Origin: Ricinus communis
Taxonomy: Eukaryota; Streptophyta; Magnoliopsida; Malpighiales; Euphorbiaceae
Assembly (NCBI RefSeq): GCF_019578655.1
Contig: NC_063263.1
Coordinates: 8,555,001-8,619,000 of the forward strand
Length of the DNA stretch: 64,000 bases
Direction of reading: 5' to 3'
Shown: piece after piece, positions 49,441-62,645 of the stretch
How positions within the stretch are numbered: the stretch's first letter is position 1
Layout of the letters: each line of letters starts with the position of its first letter
Made by a program: the position numbers and the translations under genes
The notes under the pieces: generated by a model
What the model was told of the DNA's origin: nothing
Database searches by the model: none
The model's input: the letters and a program-made list of their open reading frames with translations, nothing else

Positions 49441-52400
49441 TGAAATGTTACTAGTAGCGGTTTTCAGGGTTTATTTAATTGTATTGGTTTACTGACTCTC
49501 GGTTATAGTCTAAGAAACTGCTTCTAAATTGACAGGTCATTAGTCAAGTAGATGAATATGTATTAAGCTAAATGGAATCTTGTTATAAGGTTTCTTTTCA
49601 GGAAAAAGAAAAAGAAAAATAATTTGCTCATTTATTTATGTGACAAAGAGCCAATGATAAGTAAAGATATAGTGGGTGGAGAATATAACAAGAGCAGACA
49701 CTCCAGCAAGAGGAGATTCGTAAGTGACCAAAAGAGGAAAAAATTTTGGCCAAAAAAATACAATAATGGACAAATTCCCAATGATGATTGACATCAGAAT
49801 TCACCTTGCAGGCAATGGTCATGTCTTTCTCCATTTCTGTCTACAAATTTAGCAAGATATTAGAAGGGGAGAAGTGTTAAGAAAAGATTCTCTCTTTATT
49901 CCTCTGCCACAGCCAAGTGAGAGGAGACGAGATGTTTTACAGTGCCACAACACATTTTCTTTTGCAAATGTTTGGTGTGGTCACATCTGCTGCTTTAATA
50001 AAAGAGAAAGAGTTTAAAAAAAGCTGAGGGTATGGGTGGGTGGAGAGGGATCAGAATATGATTTTATGTTGTTTTCTTGGCATAGATTGTGATTCCCTTT
50101 TGCTATCACTGTCTCCTATGTTGATAAGAATCCCACCCTGGACAATAATCAATCCCAGCTAGAAGTATCAAGTTTTGCTTGTGAATGAAAGTTAATTATT
50201 TATCAAATCACGGACAAAATTACATCAGCAAATCATTTAGACATGCTAGTTTAGTTGTTACTTTTCCCTACCAAAAGAGTGAAATAACGAGATTTCTGTA
50301 TTATTCTAACACTCGAAGTCATCTCAAATACTAGCCACCTCGGTGGAGTTCAAGGCTTGGGGACATTTTAGGATAAAAAATTTGAGTTATAGTAATTACT
50401 ATGCCCCATATTACGTGAGCAAAGGAATAGCAAGAGACAGAGAGAGACACAAAGGCAAAAAAAAGAGCAAAGACTAAAGTGTCTGTGACTGTAATAACCT
50501 TGTTACTGCAACAATATATATTACATAAACTATAATGAAAAACGTCATAGCATAGATCTGAGACTAATGATTCCATTATAAAAAAAAATGCGATATTTCC
50601 ATAATAAGCAATGCAAATCTCATTTATTTATTTGTTAGTTTCATTCAACAATATAATGCAGGATATACCATGAGATTAAAGTTTAGTTTAGTTGCATATG
50701 TGGTTTCATAACAAAATGCTATTTTTATCAAATGAGTTATAAGCTTTCGTTTTTAATTATCTCCATTTCACAGATGCAGTCTTGTCTATATTTAAAGCAC
50801 GTATCTATGTGCCAATCCAGATAGAATGCAGAATTAGAAAATTGGTACAAGTGCTTTGTGGCTTCCAACACGAAAAGAAAAGACAATAAATATAAACTGA
50901 TATACTCTTCTTTAAATTCCGTCTCTAAAATCACAGAGAAAAAAATAATAATATTTAGGCAGTCATGTCATTATAAAAGTTTATTCTAATTCTAAATGGT
51001 CACTATTGCAAATTATTTGATGAGAATTATTATAAGAATAGGTTCTTTTGTTATTTGAAAGAGAAATCTTACCCAGAAAACAGTTGCGGTCAAAATCAAT
51101 GTGTCTCTAGCATTAAGAGAAACACTTGTAAAAGATCAGGGAGTTGAACTTCAAAATTGTTGATGTAACCTTAACACCCGATGAACAACTGTCAATGTTT
51201 GACAGTAAGGGTATTACATGAGGTTTGTGCAATATTAGTACAGGCAGAGGTAAAAAAAGCTAGTAGCTTTGGTGGCAAGATAGTGCGTGGTGCATGAGTT
51301 TGCAGTGCCAGTGTCTTTTAGTGAGATGTTAGTTAAGGGTTGCCATTTCAAAGAATTAGCTGCTCGGCGGTCCTTCTCGAAAAGAAGTCACTTTTCCCTC
51401 ATCAAGGATGTGCTTATGCGAATAATCTAAATACTTGTGGCATTGATGCAATCATGCAAGAAGTTAGCTTTCATGTTGCTTTCTCACTAACCTTTTTGGA
51501 GATATTCTTCTTGCAGCATCAATTCTGCTCATCTCCATGTAAGAATCCTATTGCCTGGTAGACATTATTGAAAGCAGCAGCCCCACTATAGACAGCTTTT
51601 GTTCAGTCTGCCAAAATCTATCCAAATAAACTGAATGAGACAGTGATCCTAGTATCAATCCTGAAAAGTAATAAACAAATGACCATATAGCCACCAAATT
51701 AGTGATGACAGAACATCAAAACAGGAAAAGTAATGCTTGCAAACTTTTGAGAGAGGGAACCATACTTTGCCAAGTGCACGGTGATTGCAAATGTTGGTGC
51801 TAATAATATTGTTCATTGATTTTCTTCACCTAGAAGGTTGTTTCCATGCTACATTCAAAAGTAACATGGATGAGCAAGATAGTTCTGTCAAGTAGGACAC
51901 TACAAGCTTTAAACCATCTAGATGCAATATACTTCTGTGCGTGGATAGGCAGAGCACCTAAACCATATAATGCATTCTGCCACGAGAGAAAATCAACAAG
52001 AAACAATGGGATGGTTTCTTAGTGGGGTGTGGGGAAGTGTATAAACATAATGCTAGATGAGTAAACTAGAAAGTAACAGAAAGTCATAATGTGTTCAAGT
52101 TGAAGCTTGCATTCCATGACATCTATTTCCATGAGATGATCCAACTTTGTTTTCCAGCTTCCATTAAATTTAATTTACCCTTAGCAATTATGCAGCATAA
52201 TTTTAACACCACAGCAGAAACATATTCTTCAAATTAAAACAAATTTGACAAATGCAAAAAAGACTTATATACAATGTTCCAGAAATTTAAGTCCTTTGGA
52301 ATTTTCATAAACTAATTTAAATGAGTAAACGGGACAGCGTTTGACTAAGGATAACTGGTGTAAAATGTAGTTCTGAATACTACAATTAAGTTTAAAAAAA

Positions 52401-55077
52401 AAGGAAGAACAAAAATATTTAAATTTACATTTCTGAATTCATAAAATTAATTTCCATATTAAAATAAACTTCAGAAATAATAATCATATTAAGAATACTG
52501 AAAGACAAGAAATCATGGAAACTTCAATGTCCAAACTGTTGATTCCAGAAAGAGGATTCTTGACTTCCAAACAAGAAAGTAGAAATTCACAGTGGATACA
52601 AAAAATTGTAAGATGTACTAAAAGCAAACCATTCACTGAATGGCAACCTCCACGCCTATCAAACTTTGGAAAAAAGAACACATTTCTAGAATTCTAGGAA
52701 GAAAGAGGTAGCAATAAACACTTCAGGGTGTTCTAAAGAACTACATTCAGCTTATTGATCACTTAGAAGGGCTCTTTGAGTTTAAGCAGGAAGACGGAAA
52801 TTCGCAGAGCAAGTGATAAAAATTGAAAAGAGAGTATGAGAGGAAAAGCCTGTCACCACATAATCAAATATTTGTGTATTTCACCTGTCCCAATGTATAA
52901 TTATTATGCATATGTTATTGTCCCATTTCACACATCAAATTGCAGTTCTCCTTAATCAAATCAATCCAAATCATGTTGGAAAATATTCTACTCTGGATAA
53001 AGACATGGATAAGAAAAACATAAGTTCGTCACTGGCACAAAAAGATGTGTTCAAAAGAAGCCATGAGCAGTTCAACCTTCTCTAGAACTTGGCCAACAAT
53101 AGCAGACTAGTGAAAAAATTTTAAAGTAAATAAAGAACAAAATGGCCATTGTTTCGTCAAGTTCCCACCACAGGTGGACCTTAGAAAGCAAACTAAAGAT
53201 ATTCTCATGCATAATAGAATTCTATGATATCAAAGATGTGTGAGATATTTTTTGCAGAGTTATGATAATATTGCTATACACCTAAGTAAACACTGCTATG
53301 ACAAGATTTTTGACAAGTGACCGAGTGAGACAAAAGGCAAGTTTCTTGCCAAAACAAGCAACAGCTACATCATTATCAGAAAATGCTGTCTAATGAAAGA
53401 CAAGTGCATGGCAGTGTTTAACATATACAAAACAGATGCAAGGAATTATACGAGAGCAATTTCTGTTCTGCAGCATCTTATGAGTCATTTTCTGTTGGCA
53501 TTATCAATGAGCATAGACTATAAGGAAAGATCCCATAAAGCAGAAGAGTAATCTAGTCTCTAGATCCATCCTGGTATTTACAGGAAATGGAGAAGTAAAT
53601 TTACCACATAGCCGAACATTCATGAGCAAGTCTAGTTCTTCCGTGAAGCCAATCAAACACCTCAGGCAATGTACAAGTTGCTAATTCATTAGAAACAAAC
53701 AGCAATGTGTCAAACATCCTAAATTGCAAAGAGACAACACTGACCAAGACTCGACAACAATAGAGCTTCTAAGATTCTTTTTTCGACTTCCTCACGTCCT
53801 TCCCCAGTCTAGTTCCCCTCACTTGATCAAACTCTATGAAGTCATTTCCTTCTACTAACTCATGATTCAATTGTAAACTATCTAGTTTCAGCTACAAAGA
53901 CAAAGCAAATTATGGATAGAGAAACTCATGCACATCACTATTAGTTCAATTCTTTTAACATAATCATCTAAATGAGCCTAACCCCATCACAAGTAGGCAT
54001 GGAGTAATGAAAGGCATACCAATGCGGATGTTGCATGTGATGCCAATGCAAATTCTAGACCTAAATATACTCGACCTGTATCCCAGTTGTCAACAAACTA
54101 CTAACAATTAATCGGAAGAATTTAGAGCTTTATGTATGGCATGAATAAAATATGAAACCTTCTTTTCCTTTTCTTATTTCTTGCTTCTACCATTGCAAGT
54201 GACTTTAGTTATAGCTACAAACACAAGAACATAGAGGCTTCAGCAATATCTAAGATGCCTAAAATGTCAGTATCAACAATCAGCAGGCTTGTATTCACTA
54301 TTTACAATTTCAAAAAGCACAAGAAATTGAAGTGCAAGAATCAGGGTCAATTACATAAAGCCCAAAAGGAAAAGGCAAACAGCAAGCCGTTTTCTGATTG
54401 ACATTTATAAAGTAAAGCACTCAAAAAGAAATATACATAGCAGTATGTATCGTCAAAGTAAGAATAAGTAATTGTTTACGTGAAATTTAAAGGGAAAAAG
54501 ATCTTACTCGCGGTTCAGGTAGAAACAATTATTCCAACCGCACTGCTTCCGCTCTTTCCTTCATACTGAAAAGACTGAGAGTTTGTACATCCACTTTCCC
54601 TGCTAATTGACATTGCAAACTTAATCTATTAACCTAATAAAAACACTAAAATAATAATGTAGAAGATTAGACAGCTAATTAAGATCAAGGTTAAATTGAG
54701 AGTTTTAACAATCAACAATAACCAAAAATTAGAAGGACAATGCAATTGAAATTGAATCGCAATGAGCACTAATCTGGTGACTTTTTCACTGAAGTCCACA
54801 AAGCTTAATGAAGCATTAGTGTATGTTACAAGACTGAATAATAAATTCATCATCATTTTCAATTCTCCATTTTCGTCTACATTTTCGATACACTCGCAAT
54901 GGCTGCACCTAACGCAAGAAACATAAGCAATAATATTCGATTATCAAAAAAAAGGTATTGCCGATAAATAGAAAATTAAATAGCTTATCAGTCTCAATAA
55001 GCAAAAAAAAAAAAAGTGAAACAAATAATGATACACGTAATAAGTTCAAACTGTGATCAAATAAAGGGTCAAGGTAC

Positions 55078-55330
55078 CTTTTGTTTGTTTTGTCTTTCAA
55101 TGAAAGCGAATCTTGTGAAGTAAATACAATTTGCTAACAAATATTATTGTTAGAACCTGCTATGGTTTCTTTCAGATTCTTGAGAAACAAACAGAAGGCA
55201 TAGCATGGAGTAAAACCGCGAGATACATGATGTGAGACAAGAAAGAGAGACGTTGGGTTTAAAAATGGTTTCTGCGCAGAATTTGGTAATCATTAAACGG
55301 TATATGGCGCCGTTTTTAATTTATACATAC
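55078..55330 (-). promoter_or_regulatory. Possible promoter and first non-coding exon, minus strand
   Basis: On the - strand a TATAAAT-like sequence near 55320 precedes a pyrimidine-rich start (AACGTCTCTCTTTCTTG, about 55255). A sequence ending AAAAG|GTACCT (donor after 55078) follows, and a possible acceptor TTGCGTTAG lies before 54908. No long ORF spans the junction. It suggests transcription of the gene-poor region below but does not prove it. Confidence 0.3.
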
Positions 55331-55504
55331 TGTTTCTTTTATTTTATTTAGCTTCCCATTTTTTCTTTATTTTATTTTATTAATTAAAAAAGAAAAAGAA
55401 CATTATTGGCGGTGTAAGCTTGATTTTTTTATATCTTTTCTAATAAATTTGACTTCAACAGATTAATAATTCGCTAATTCTTAAATGATGTGAACTGCAA
55501 GTAA

Positions 55505-55524
55505 AATATATATATATATATATT
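55505..55524. repeat. (TA)n microsatellite
   Basis: About nine TA units between the candidate minus-strand promoter and the first MYB gene. Confidence 0.85.
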
Positions 55525-55896
55525 TTTACCCTCTATTATTAAAATTAAATCAATCTATTAATTTAATATATAAATAAAAATAGTCAACATACGGAATTTT
55601 TAAACGATCTCCGTCACTTTCAAGATATTATAATAATAAAAATAATACAGTTAAAAATAAAATAAAATGGCAATTTGTTGCCGTACCATTCGATTATTTA
55701 TAGTTCTAGCTGATTACAATTAGAAAGAATAAATATTTCAAACCAAATCCTTCATCACCCTATGTCATAAGCGACCAGAAAACTTAAAGATACTATAGAA
55801 AGGAAAACAGAATGACATGAAAAATTTCATTGTACAGAGGAGAGGAGGAGAAGAACCAAAGAATCACTAAAATACTGTTTCCTTGTTGCCTCCAAT

Positions 55897-58727
55897 TCAA
55901 ACTGCTTGTATAGGACTGCCTTTGCCTTGGCTCAAGTCAGACCCACTGACTGAAGCATTTGCATGAAATGCAGACTGCCTTGATGGCTCTCCTATTAATT
56001 TCAGGGAGAGCCGTGATAGCTCTCTATGATCTCTCTCCATCTCTCCTATGCTAAGATGAGACATGCCAACCAGTTCGTCTACATTGACAGGTTCCTTCGG
56101 AAATATTGGAACTGGTTTTAGGACTTGATGATTTGATGTCTCTACAGTATTTGCTTCTTCAGGAATGGCAGTATTTGTAGACCAAAATGGATAAGGTATC
56201 GGCATATAAGCTGGGTAGAATCCAGAAATAAATGGTGTGAATTCACTTAACTGAGGTACAGCTGGTGCGAATTCACTTAATCTGTGTTCAGTTTGTTTCA
56301 ACTCACTAGACCCAGTCAGCATTTCCTCAGGTTCTTCAGCAGGCTCTTCAGATGCAGTTTCCATGGGTTCACATTCTGGCTTAAAAGAAAGGTTCAGTGA
56401 AGGTAGTGCATCTGCATTATCAGTATCTCCCAACTGACCTGATGGCAACTCGTGTTCTTCTGGTACTGATTGGGGTTCTGTGGCCTGACAAAGACATGAA
56501 GAAGTGGGAAAAATAATTTCAACAAATCACAGGACAAAAAATCACGTAATTAATAAAATTTCTTCTAATCAAGTAATAATAGATATAATGCTAGGCCATA
56601 TAAGTCATTAATTCTGCATCAGTCGCACATTTGTTTTGAGATTCAAAATGACAAATGAATGGATATTTTATTAGCAACTACGTTCAATCTTACTGCTTAT
56701 AATGAAAGACCAGCACATAAAGTTGAGATCATATACAATTTTAGGCAGTAAAATAGTTTATTTCTATGAAAATGTGGCAAGTTCAATAAGCAACTGCCAG
56801 GTTTAAGTCAGCCACCATCAGCGTGTTTTATCATAGACAAATACATAAAGATGCAGGTGTTTGTTTCCAAATGGTGAAATGAACATAAGAGGAGAAGACG
56901 AACCATGTCGGGAACCATGTCAAAAAGGCTGGAGCGTCTCTTTCTTCGTGTGGCATTAGTCTGGCGGATGAAATATTTCTGAGCATGGCTTGCTACCTGG
57001 GTAGGAGTCCTAGACACCACATAGTTTCGAGCTATTCCACGCCAGTCTCCTTTCCCCAATTTCTGAAGACCAATTAAGAATAACCGATGCTCCTCTTCTG
57101 TCCATGGGACACCTAAAATCCATATATAAGACAAATGAGCAAACAGTTCCAATATAAAACTAGCATGAAAACTTTGATTGCCTTGCCCCTCGGTAATGCA
57201 TAGATTTTTTTCTCTCAACTTAGGAAATGCAGCCCATTATATCATTTCTGACTTCCTAAAGAGTTTCCAATTCATGAAGTAGAATAGGAACAGTGTAGAA
57301 ACAATGATAATTGAGTGCTCAGTTTGAAAGTGCCGTTGCATGAAAGTAAGACATGAACTTCAAAAGCCACTTAAACAATAATCCAATCACTGGACCAGTC
57401 CAAACACTACAGTGGAAAAATTACTGCCATGGGGCTACCCCTTTAATTCATCATATCAAGTGCAAAAAAAGGGAAAATAAGCTCAAATACAGAAAACCAC
57501 TATCAGATGATTCAAAGCAGGACAGTGAGGTAACACCTGCTACCTAATTCTCCCACCTCTGCACACTCGATTTTCTGAGCATCTCTAGTAAAGAATTTCG
57601 CAAACTAGAATGTTTACATACGGCAGAACAAGTTCCAAATATGTCAAAAAACAAAACATGTATTAGGTGTAAGTAACATTAACAAGGATAGAAAACATAG
57701 TATCTTTGAATAAAGCAAAAGCTCTTAAGACTTGTGAAAACATTGCCTAGCAGAAGGTAGAACAAGAAGAAAAAGTGTTCACAATTATTGTGGTGAAATA
57801 AGTGTATTGACCTCGTTCTCTTTCCTCCCCTCTTCCCAAAGTCATCCTAAATCCTTGTTCAAGTGAATACAACTTCAAGTTAAGCAACATATTCAACTTA
57901 TCCACGACAAGTCACCTGCACTACTTTCACTATAACTGAATACTGCTGAACTGCAGAAGAAAGACTGAAATTTTGAGCTCAACCTGCAATCTCTAATTGA
58001 ACTTGTAACTGACTCAATTATATCCATTTATGTTTAAGACTTCCAACTAGAAAAAAATTACATATTTACAACTAATTATAATTATAGTTCAGATAACAGA
58101 AGAAATTATTATAGAAAAAAATTACATATTTACAACTAATTATAATTATAGTTCAGATAACAGAAGAAACTATTATAATTCAGATAACAGAAGAAAAAAG
58201 AAGAAGAGAAAACTAACTGATCAAACAAAATAATTGATCATTAACAACAACCATTACCATCAGCAAAATAAAATCCCAGCACCTTATCCAAAATCATAAA
58301 ACAAAAATAAAATAGACGTAAAAGAATATTTGATATGAGAAAAAGGGGTAAAGCAAAATCAACAGATGAATAGCTAACCTTTCTTTCTCTCACAACGTCG
58401 ATTGGTGGAGCAGCTAGCATGGGCCAGGTCATCAGACAAGTAACCATCCTGACCCGAATCACGAACATGATCCGACAGCGGAGAATCAGGATTAGGTGAA
58501 GCAGCGGCTGACGAATGGTAGTGAGCAGACAAATTACCCATACTCGCACTCTTTTTAATAATTGATCCATCCGTAAGCCTCACTCCGAATAGTCTCACAC
58601 CTGCGATTGACGATGCAGAAGACGAGGACGAGCCAGAGCCTGCAGCCGAGGAGCAGGTTGAAGAGCGCGTGGGACACGTGCGTGAGTTATGCCCGTTGTT
58701 GCTGCAATGCGAACACCGTCGAGTCAT
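55897..58727 (-). CDS. Single-repeat MYB (SHAQKYF) repressor, MYBS3/At3g16350 type, copy A
   Basis: Nuclear DNA-binding protein of the 1R-MYB class that recognises TATCC/I-box-like sites; relatives such as rice MYBS3 repress sugar- and hormone-responsive genes. Exons 58379-58727, 56904-57112, 56484-55897 (ends given high to low) make 381 aa. Visible parts: CCHC zinc knuckle C5-C8-H13-C18; RLFGV repression motif (45-49); MYB repeat from PWTEEEH (119-125) to SHAQKYF (158-164); basic [10 protein letters not shown]; acidic middle; two LSEF(A/T)P repeats; LSLKL EAR-like motif (345-349). It closely follows Arabidopsis At3g16350, including [15 protein letters not shown]. The frame could be opened further upstream by non-ATG codons, but the ATG at 58727 starts the conserved TRRCSHC. 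Tandem partner of copy B, same strand. Confidence 0.95.
58051..58200. repeat. 64-bp tandem duplication plus partial third copy in MYB copy A intron 1
   Basis: 58051-58114 and 58115-58178 are nearly identical; a third fragment (ATTCAGATAACAGAAGAAA) follows. It is absent from the same intron of copy B, so it arose after the gene duplication or was lost from B. Confidence 0.85.
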
Positions 58728-59100
58728 CGTTATAGTGACTCGCCACTGGATCACCCCCCGGAGTCGGAAAGAAAGAAAGAAATGGATAAATATAGTTTAA
58801 GAGAGAGAGAGGGGGGGGAGACCGTGAGGAGATTAAGGTGGGGATTTATTTAAGGGATAAAGAGAAATTGCGAAGGTTAAGGGTAGTTTTGGGATTTTAT
58901 TATTTTGGGGGCAGAATTAAAGTGGGGATTAGAGGATAACGGGGGATCGTTCAATTCTTTTCATCTATATTTACTTTATACCTTCCAAAAAGGCTTTTTA
59001 TTTTTCTATTCCGGAAGACTTTTAATATTAATGGTTACGCTACTATAAATTAAATATTAAATAGGGGAATTTTATCATATGGATAATCTGTGTAAAACAC
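58728..59100. other. Upstream region of MYB copy A, duplicated upstream of copy B
   Basis: Blocks such as GTGAGGAGATTAAGG, GGGGATTTATTTAAGGG, AACGGGGGATCGTTC and TTTTATCATATGGAT recur in the same order at 62335-62630. A TTAAATAAATC (- strand, about 58850) may act as TATA. Promoters were therefore included in the duplication. Confidence 0.7.
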
Positions 59101-59340
59101 TAATAATGTTTTCATTATAATGAACTAATTTTACATTTTACTCGCTTTAGGTATGTAAACCTCCTTTGGGCACAATATTTCTGAGTAGAAATTATTTATT
59201 TCTTTATTTTTTAAAATTGTTACTGATTTTGAAAATACCTTTTACAACAATTTGATTTTTCTAGCCTTTCCAATAGAGAGAATTGAAGAAAAGAAGGGGA
59301 AAAAAGAAAAAGCTGAAATGACAAAAGTGTACCAAACCAA
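59101..59340. other. Spacer at the duplication junction
   Basis: About 240 bp between the end of the copy A upstream homology and the start of the copy B downstream homology (about 59345). AT-rich, no gene. Confidence 0.5.
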
Positions 59341-59586
59341 ATCATCACCCTACGTTGTTGACATACGATTCAATTATTTATAATTCTAGCTGATTACAGT
59401 TAGAAAGAATAAATATTTCAAACCAAATCATTCATCATCCTATGTTATAACGACCATAAAACTTAAGACACTATAGAGAGGAGAACAAAAGGAGAGGAAA
59501 ATTCTCATTTTACAGAGGAGAGGAAAGGAGGGAAAGAAAAAACTAAAAGAATTACTAAAATAATGTTTCCCTTTTTCTTCTCCGTT

Positions 59587-62230
59587 TCAAACTGCCTGTA
59601 TAGGACTACTTTTGCCTTGGCTCAAGTCAGACCCACTGACTGGAGCATTAGCCTGAAATGCAGACTGCCTTGATGGCTCTCCTATTAATTTCAGGGAGAG
59701 CGGCGATGGCTCTCTGTGATCTCTTTGTGTCTCTCCTATGCTAAGATGAGACATGCCAACCAGTTCGTCCACATTGACAGGCTCCTTAGGAAATATTGGA
59801 ACTGGCTTTAGGACTTGATGGTTTGATGTCTCCATGCCGTTCACTTCTTCATGAGGAGCAGCATTTGTAGGCCAAAATGGATAAGGTATTGGCATATAAG
59901 CTGGGTAGAATCCTGGAACAAATGGTGTGAATTCACTCAGCTGATGTATAGCTGGTGTGAATTCACTTAATTTCGGTATCATTTGTTTGAATTCACTAGA
60001 CCCGGTCAGCATTTCCTCAAGTTCTCTAGCAGGTTCTTCAGATGCAGTCTCCATGGCTTCACATTCTGGCTTAAGAGAAAGGTTCAGTGAAGGCAGTGCA
60101 TCTGCATTATCGGTATCTCCTAACTGACATGATGGCAACTCGTGTTCTTCTGGTACTGATTGGGGTTCTGTGGCCTAACAAAGACATGATGAAGTGTGCA
60201 TATAAATTTCAACAATTCCAAAGGAAAAAAAGATAACATAACAGAAAAAATATCTTCTAATCTAGTAATCAAATAAGTTGTTACAACACTAGATCACATA
60301 ATGCAGTAGTCCTGCATTAATTGCACATTTGTTTGAAGATTCAAAATGACAAAATGAATGGATATTTGTCATCTTGTTGCTTTTAATGAAAGATTAGCAC
60401 TTATAAGTTGAGATCATATATAATTTTAAGCAGTAAAATAGGTTATTTCCATGTTATGTGGCAAGTCCAATAAGCAACTGCCAGGTTTCCATTGGTGTAT
60501 TTTACCATGGACAAATACATAAAGATGCAGGTGTTTACTTTGAAATGAGTAAATAAACATAAAGGAGAAGACGAACCATGTCAGGAACCATGTCAAAAAG
60601 GCTGGAGCGTCTCTTTCTTCGTGTGGCATTAGTCTGGCGGATGAAATATTTCTGAGCATGGCTTGCTACCTGGGTAGGAGTTCTAGATACCACATAGTTT
60701 CTAGCTATTCCACGCCAGTCTCCTTTCCCCAATTTCTGAAGACCAATTAAGAATAATCGATGCTCCTCTTCTGTCCATGGAACACCTAAAATTCATATAT
60801 AAGACAAATGAGTGAACAGCTCCAAATTTGGCTGCATCCTACCTAGGTCTTACATAGATAATTTTCACTAAACTTAGAAAAAAGCAGCACATTATACCAT
60901 TTCTGGCTTCCTAAAACATATCCAATTCATGAAGTAGAATAAGAACAGTGAAGAAACAATGATGATGGAGTGATCAGTTTGAAAATGCCGTTTCTCCTTT
61001 TATTGCAAAAATTGCACCAAGTAACACATGAACTTCAAATGCCAGTTAAACAATAACCCAATGACTGCAACAGTCCAAAAAGTATTTAAAAATTTATTCT
61101 AATGATGCTACTTCTTCAATTATCAAATGCAAAAGAAAGGGAAAACAAGCTTAAGTCCAATCAAATAGTTGCTCCTATTTGGCAGAATAATCATCTGGGG
61201 AATGCATTAGCACTGTCAACTTCTAGGAAAGTTTAGATTACAATTCACAATTAAAGGCCTATACCAGAAAAATAAAGAGTGAAAAGCTAGTCTTTTTATG
61301 GGGAAATTATAATAATTCAAAGCAGGATTTTTCCCCTGTGAAATAAAAGGTACTACCTGCTACCTAATCCCCTGAGTCAGTAACACACACAGTTTTCTGA
61401 TTAAAATATGCACATATAGCAGAACAAGTTCCGGAAATATATTGAAAGACAACATATGCATCATGTGTAAGTAACACTAACAAGGATAGAGATCATAGTA
61501 TATTTCAGTAATACAAGAGCTGTCAAAGTAGAGAAGGCAAAACAAGAGAAAAAACAGTATCTTCATTCTCTTTACTCTCCTTTACAAAAGACTCTAAATC
61601 TGAATCCTTCAGAATCGCAAAGAAATTTTCGGCTCAAACAAAATATTTTAGATTTTTTCAGAAAAAAAAAAAAAAAATCACAATCACATATTTATCAACA
61701 GAAAAGAAAACGGATTAAACCAACCACCATTTTCAACATCAAATCCCAGCACCTTATCCAAAAATCATATAGCAAAAATTAAATAAAATTAAAATAATAA
61801 TTGAAAAAGAAGTATATCAAAATCAACAGAGGATGAAACTAGGTAACGAAGCAAAATCAACAGATTATGAAGCTAGCTAACCTTTCTTTCTCTCACCGCG
61901 TCGATTGGTGGAGCAGCTAGCATGGGCCGGGTCATCAGACAAGTAACCATCCTGAACCGAATCACGAACATGATCGGACAGCGGAGAGTCAGGATTAGGT
62001 GAAGCAGCAGCTGAAGAATGGTAGTGAGCAGACAAATTGCCCATACTCGCGCTCTTTTTAATAATTGATCCATCCGTAAGCCTCACTCCGAATAGTCTCA
62101 CACCTGCGATCGACGATGCAGAGGACGAAGCCGAGCCAGAGCCTGCAGCCGAGGAGCAGGTCGAAGAGCGCGTGGGACACGTGCGTGAGTTATGCCCGTT
62201 GTTGCTGCAATGCGAACACCGTCGAGTCAT
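59587..62230 (-). CDS. Single-repeat MYB (SHAQKYF) repressor, MYBS3/At3g16350 type, copy B
   Basis: Tandem paralogue of copy A. Exons 61882-62230, 60577-60785 and 59587-60174 have exactly the same lengths (349, 209, 588 nt) and again give 381 aa with identical domain positions: zinc knuckle 5-18, RLFGV 45-49, MYB repeat 119-164, LSLKL near the C-terminus. The MYB repeat and flanking basic region are essentially unchanged; differences concentrate in the acidic/Pro-rich exon 3 (for example [13 protein letters not shown] against [12 protein letters not shown]). Intron 1 is 170 bp shorter than in A and intron 2 is 17 bp shorter. Both frames are open, so both copies look functional. Likely regulated alike because upstream sequence was duplicated too. 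Confidence 0.95.
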
Positions 62231-62645
62231 CGTTAAAATGACTCAGCACCGAATCACACGAACGCGAGTCAGAAAGCACAAAGGAATTGATAAATATAGT
62301 TAAGTTTATGAAAATAGAGACTTTTAAGAGAGAGAGAGGGGCTGTGAGGAGATTGAGGAGGGGATTTATTTGAGGAGAAAGAGCAATTGGTGAAGGTCAA
62401 GGGCAGTTTTGAGATTTTTATTTTTCTGCGGGGATAATTTAGGAGTGGATTAGAGGATAGCGGGGGATCGTTCGTTGCTCTTTCTGTATATTTATTGTTT
62501 TACCCTTCCGGAAGGGATAATGTTTCTTTTCTAAAACTTTTTTTTTTTATTTTGGGGAAAGATTTTTAATACTGCTGGTTAGTCTACTATAGATTATTAT
62601 CTTAAATAGGGGATTTTTATCATATGGATGAATTGTGTTAAAATA
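62231..62645. other. Upstream region of MYB copy B (duplicate of the copy A upstream)
   Basis: Collinear with 58728-59100, with small indels and fewer G runs. It contains a CT-rich leader and CAAATAAATC where copy A has TTAAATAAATC. Confidence 0.7.

Larger units (their letters stand above)
46400..55077. other. Long region without a supported gene
   Basis: I find no convincing protein-coding exon in these 8.7 kb. The + strand is A-rich from about 50600 to 55000, the same skew seen over the introns of the minus-strand PAF1 gene. With promoter-like sequence at its upper end this may be a minus-strand transcript, coding or not. Short open segments with good acceptor or donor sites exist (for example 53769-53891 and 49808-49835), but they do not join into a protein. 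It also contains a GGTTCC-rich relic and a cluster of ACGT elements, listed separately. Confidence 0.5.

Noticed and set aside
49808..49835. Short exon-like start (MEKDMTIACK, then a GTGAAT donor) on the minus strand
   Set aside because: Good context and donor, but no downstream exon continues it in frame and it does not join to the HPt exons in phase.
52515..52697. 60-aa plus-strand ORF
   Set aside because: No recognisable similarity, no promoter or splice context, and it lies opposite apparent intron-like sequence.
53769..53891. 41-codon minus-strand segment after a strong acceptor, ending in TAG
   Set aside because: It looks like a terminal exon, but no upstream segment joins it without a stop; an open run of this length is not rare by chance.
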